Below the pieces are notes generated by a model that saw only the letters and a list, made by a program, of their open reading frames with translations, searched no databases and was not told the origin of the DNA. Below are positions 31,622 to 34,544 of a stretch of DNA of 34,544 nucleotides, piece by piece. How positions within the stretch are numbered: the stretch's first letter is position 1; each line of letters opens with the position of its first letter. A program made the position numbers and the translations under genes. The stretch is taken from contig JAQCJO010000011.1 of NCBI GenBank assembly GCA_027592925.1, forward strand, positions 1-34,544. The letters are read 5' to 3'. The stretch comes from Actinomycetota bacterium (GTDB lineage: Bacteria; Actinomycetota; Acidimicrobiia; Acidimicrobiales; Ilumatobacteraceae).

Positions 31622-32389
31622 ATGGCACGCGATCTTCCACAACTCCGCGAGAAGATCGATCAGATTGACGCGGCAATCGTTGCTTTGCTCGCACAGCGCA
31701 TGGAAGTGTGCAGAGAAGTAGCAGAAGTGAAAGCCGGTTCATCAACCGCAGTTATTCAGCCGCAGCGTGTGCGCGAAGTACTGACAACGCGACGCCAATG
31801 GGCGATCAATAGTGGGGTTGACGCCGACTTTGCCGAACAGATATTTCGTATAGTGCTTTCCGAAACCCATCGCATAGAAGTTGCACACGATCGCGGAAGT
31901 GTCGAGCCTGTAAAAATTGCAGACACACTGCTCAGCGCTCTCGACACTGTTGCCGTGCGCATCGATCATGTTGTCGTTGCAGTCGTTGATCTCGCATCTG
32001 CTTCGGCATTTTTGTCATCGATCGGATTTGCGGTGCGACCTACGGAAGATGCCGACATCGTGACAGCCGATGCCGGTGGCGTCACTGTTGTGCTCGTTGG
32101 CCCAGGCAATGACCCTGCGGTGCGTGCACACTTGAATGCTCATGGTTCGGGCGTGCAACACATCGCTATTGAGGTGCTCAATGCCGGCTTCGTGCAACAA
32201 GCACTTGCAGCAGCAGGCATTCCCCTACTGACCGACGTAGTGGTTGACGCAGCAGGACACGAACAGCTTTTTACAGTTGTCGACCCAGCAACAGGCGTGC
32301 AGTTGGGCTTCATCAGTCGCACTGGTCATCGCGTACCCATTAGCGGCCACAATGTGCGAACGCTGTTTTCTGCTCTCGGCAACATCTAA
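31622..32389 (+). CDS. Chorismate mutase (AroQ-type) fused to a VOC domain
   Basis: 255 aa. Residues 1-90 fit the all-helical AroQ chorismate mutase: LREKIDQIDAAIVALLAQR, EVCREVAEVKA and QPQRVREVL, with Arg9, Arg26, Lys37 and Arg49 matching E. coli positions 11, 28, 39 and 51; the Gln88 equivalent looks like Glu86. Residues 112-235 form a vicinal-oxygen-chelate domain (VRIDHVVVAVVDLASASAFL, GVQHIAIEV, VVDPATGVQLGF). Metal ligands His116 and His180 are present, but the usual third ligand Glu appears replaced by Gly229. Starts directly after the ribE TAA with AGGAAA upstream. Possibly links prephenate/tyrosine metabolism to a dioxygenase-like fold; function unproven. Confidence 0.82.
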   Translation: MARDLPQLREKIDQIDAAIVALLAQRMEVCREVAEVKAGSSTAVIQPQRVREVLTTRRQWAINSGVDADFAEQIFRIVLSETHRIEVAHDRGSVEPVKIADTLLSALDTVAVRIDHVVVAVVDLASASAFLSSIGFAVRPTEDADIVTADAGGVTVVLVGPGNDPAVRAHLNAHGSGVQHIAIEVLNAGFVQQALAAAGIPLLTDVVVDAAGHEQLFTVVDPATGVQLGFISRTGHRVPISGHNVRTLFSALGNI

Positions 32390-32403
32390 CTGCTCCGAAA
32401 ATA

Positions 32404-32421
32404 TTGATACCGACGTATCAA
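32404..32421. promoter_or_regulatory. Inverted repeat overlapping the fbiC -35
   Basis: TTGATAC-CGAC-GTATCAA has perfect 7-bp arms and covers the -35 box and half of the spacer of the predicted fbiC promoter. A protein bound here would block RNA polymerase, so it is a plausible repressor operator. Regulator unknown. Confidence 0.55.
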
Positions 32422-32432
32422 GCCGCTATAGT
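32404..32432 (+). promoter_or_regulatory. Predicted fbiC promoter
   Basis: TTGATA (32404-32409) and TATAGT (32427-32432) are separated by exactly 17 bp, close to the sigma-70 consensus (5 of 6 each). A transcript would begin near 32439, about 97 nt before the TTG start of fbiC. Confidence 0.72.
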
Positions 32433-32524
32433 TGGGATCGCACGACAAATACAGGAAACTTCGCCCCTCTAACATGGTGAAGCAACTTGGTCGGGCGCTG
32501 GCAATCCAACTTCACTACACCCAC

Positions 32525-32538
32525 GGAGGGTTCAGTTG
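32525..32538 (+). promoter_or_regulatory. Shine-Dalgarno deciding a TTG start for fbiC
   Basis: GGAGGG (32525-32530) lies five bases before TTG at 32536. The next in-frame ATG is residue 43, within the radical-SAM core next to its cysteines, so it cannot be the start. The TTG is therefore the best choice. Confidence 0.8.
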
Positions 32539-34544
32539 TCGATATATCAGCGCTTACTTGAAACGCCCCTTGATCAGCTTTTGGCTGATGCGCGCGCAGT
32601 GCGCGACCGTCAGTTTGGTAGCCGGGTTACATACTCACCAAAAGTTTTCATTCCACTCACCATGTTGTGCCGCGACAAATGCGGCTACTGCACATTTGCT
32701 CAGCCACCAGCACGACTTGAAAATCCATATCTGTCCGCCGATCAAGTTTTGGCAATTGCCAAGCAAGGCGCTAAATCCGGATGCCACGAAGCGCTCTTCA
32801 CGTTGGGTGAGCGCCCAGAGTTGCGTTACGACGTAGCCACCGAATGGCTAAAGGCAAACGGCTTTGACTCAACCGTGCACTACTTGCACGACATGGCAGC
32901 ACTCGTACTCAAAGAAACTGGTTTGTTGCCGCATGCAAATGCCGGTGCCTTGTATAAAGACGAGTTGGCAATGTTGCGCAGCGTTTCGCCGTCGCAGGGC
33001 ATGATGATCGAATCATTGCGTGACGATCTCGATTGCCATCGGGGCGCTCCCGACAAAGTTCCGCAACGCAGACTCGACACACTCGAGTGGGCTGGCGAAC
33101 TCAAGATTCCATTTACTACCGGCATCTTGGTTGGCATCGGTGAAACTCGCGAAGATCGCATAAACGCGCTTGAAGCAATCGCTGCTTCGCATGCTCGACA
33201 CGGTCACGTGCAAGAAGTGATCGTCCAAAACTTTTTGCCAAAGCCACGCACCGGCATGCAACACGAAGCACCGTGCCCACAAGATGAATACCTGTGGTCA
33301 ATCGCCGCCGCGCGCATCATCTTGCCTCCAAACATTCACTTGCAAGCACCACCAAACCTCAGTGACGACTTTGGCATTCTGCTCGACGCGGGCATCGACG
33401 ATTGGGGTGGCGTTTCACCGATCACGGCAGACCATGTCAACCCAGAACGCCCATGGCCAGCGCTCGACAAACTGCGCGTCGTCACCGAAGAGCGCGGCAA
33501 AGCACTTGCGCCTCGCCTCACCATTTATCCAGAGTTTGCAATCAACCCAACGGTGTGGGTTGATGATGCGCTGCACTTCCCTATTCAAGATCGAAGTGAT
33601 GCCGAGGGCTTGGGTCGCGACGACCCGGGTCAGGTGTGGCCAGAAAAAGTAACCGCAGCAGACGTGGTCTTAGACGGCGCCGAAGTTGTTTTGATTGGCC
33701 ACCGCTCAACACAGTGGTATTCGGGCGCAAACAATCCACCTCCCTCGCTGATCGGCACACAACACGATGGCACACCTTTTGCCGAAGTTGATGTTGACCA
33801 ATTGCGCGGACCAGTCGCAGAAATCTTGCGAGGAGTAGCGCTAGGTCATCGCATTAACGAAGCCGAGATCGTCACACTCTTTAGTGCTCGTGGTAAAGAA
33901 GTGCGCGCTATTGCAAAAGTTGCTGACGACTTGCGCAAACAAGTTGTAGGCGACGCCATCACATGGGTGCACAACCGCAATATCAACTACACCAACGTGT
34001 GCACATTTAAGTGCAAGTTCTGCGGATTCTCTAAAGGTCCCCTCTCTCTCAACTTGCGCGGCACCCCGTACTTGCTCACGCTCGACGACATCGCCAATCG
34101 CGCACGCGAGGCATGGGACTTAGGCGCAACCGAGGTCACGTTGCAGGGTGGCATTCACCCAGACTTTGACGGCGACTATTACATCAATGTCACGCGCGCA
34201 GTGAAAGATGCAGTGCCAGAGATGCATGTGCATGGTTTCACTGCACTCGAAGTAACCGAAGGGGCCAAGCGCCTCGGAGAGCCGCTCTACAACTACATCA
34301 TGCGACTCAAAGAAGCCGGTCTTGCATCTTTGCCTGGCACTGCAGCTGAAATTTTGGACGATGACATTCGTGCAATCTTGTGCCCAGACAAGATCAATAC
34401 CGAAGAGTGGCTCGAGTGCCATCAAGTAGCCCACGAGGCAGGCTTGCGTTCAAACATCACGATCATGTTTGGATCCGTCGAGCATCCAAACAGTTGGGCC
34501 AAGCACATCGTGCGCACTCGGGCATTACAAGCACAGACTGGCGG
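32536..34544 (+). CDS. fbiC: FbiC, fused CofG/CofH 7,8-didemethyl-8-hydroxy-5-deazariboflavin synthase (3' end outside window)
   Basis: Open for 669 complete codons to the window edge, out of about 850 expected; no stop is met. Makes the deazaflavin core (F0) of coenzyme F420 from tyrosine and a riboflavin-pathway pyrimidine. Two radical-SAM domains: the CofG-like first with Cys45, Cys49, Cys52 (LCRDKCGYCTFAQPP), and the CofH-like second with Cys489, Cys493, Cys496 (NVCTFKCKFCGFSKG). LGERPE, HANAG and LQGGIHPDFDGDYY also match the family. The single-chain fusion is typical of Actinomycetota. It follows the riboflavin synthase pair but has its own promoter. Confidence 0.96.
   Translation, partial: MSIYQRLLETPLDQLLADARAVRDRQFGSRVTYSPKVFIPLTMLCRDKCGYCTFAQPPARLENPYLSADQVLAIAKQGAKSGCHEALFTLGERPELRYDVATEWLKANGFDSTVHYLHDMAALVLKETGLLPHANAGALYKDELAMLRSVSPSQGMMIESLRDDLDCHRGAPDKVPQRRLDTLEWAGELKIPFTTGILVGIGETREDRINALEAIAASHARHGHVQEVIVQNFLPKPRTGMQHEAPCPQDEYLWSIAAARIILPPNIHLQAPPNLSDDFGILLDAGIDDWGGVSPITADHVNPERPWPALDKLRVVTEERGKALAPRLTIYPEFAINPTVWVDDALHFPIQDRSDAEGLGRDDPGQVWPEKVTAADVVLDGAEVVLIGHRSTQWYSGANNPPPSLIGTQHDGTPFAEVDVDQLRGPVAEILRGVALGHRINEAEIVTLFSARGKEVRAIAKVADDLRKQVVGDAITWVHNRNINYTNVCTFKCKFCGFSKGPLSLNLRGTPYLLTLDDIANRAREAWDLGATEVTLQGGIHPDFDGDYYINVTRAVKDAVPEMHVHGFTALEVTEGAKRLGEPLYNYIMRLKEAGLASLPGTAAEILDDDIRAILCPDKINTEEWLECHQVAHEAGLRSNITIMFGSVEHPNSWAKHIVRTRALQAQTG

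Overview
The window looks like part of an actinobacterial chromosome, most likely an Acidimicrobiia-type organism of moderate GC. The main reason is synteny: rpsO-pnp-dapB...dapA-rnj-ftsK-rimO-pgsA-cinA is a core neighbourhood typical of Actinomycetota. A fused CofG/CofH-type FbiC for coenzyme F420 at the right edge supports this, as does a form I aerobic CO dehydrogenase operon. The class assignment is inference; no rRNA or tRNA gene was seen.

Left block (about 50-7170, all minus strand): a tightly packed operon for aerobic carbon-monoxide oxidation. A TTGACA-type promoter near 7142-7170 precedes a small 79-aa ORF, then coxM (FAD subunit), coxS (2x[2Fe-2S]), coxL (Mo-Cu subunit with the form I AYRCSFR active-site loop), an XdhC-family maturation factor fused to a C-terminal YHS metal-binding domain, and coxG. 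Five small genes in a row follow coxG. Each encodes an N-terminal membrane anchor plus a short helical tail. This array is the most intriguing unexplained element: CoxG is reported to link CO dehydrogenase to membrane quinone, and these proteins could form the membrane side of that link.

Accessory block (7262-12973): class I fructose-bisphosphate aldolase, a cytoplasmic-looking alkylsulfatase-type metallo-beta-lactamase, an overlapping pair of a pentapeptide-repeat lipoprotein and a HutD/Ves cupin (minus), and a dimethylargininase-SDR pair (plus).

Core block (12993-30821): cinA, pgsA and rimO form one operon. They are followed by an SMP-30 lactonase, ftsK, a Phd/PIN toxin-antitoxin module with a 19-bp palindromic operator (plus strand, inserted between ftsK and rnj), and rnj-dapA-diiron protein. 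Next come an acyl-CoA synthetase, a divergent VTT/DedA-like membrane protein, a thiol peroxidase with a histone-H1-like lysine tail, dapB, pnp with an RG-rich tail, and rpsO. The rpsO-pnp spacer folds into a long hairpin of the kind RNase III processes.

Right block (31016-34544, plus): riboflavin synthase abutting a chorismate mutase-VOC fusion, then a clear promoter with an overlapping palindrome driving fbiC. fbiC starts at TTG behind GGAGGG and runs off the window. Riboflavin and F420 syntheses are metabolically linked through a shared pyrimidine precursor.
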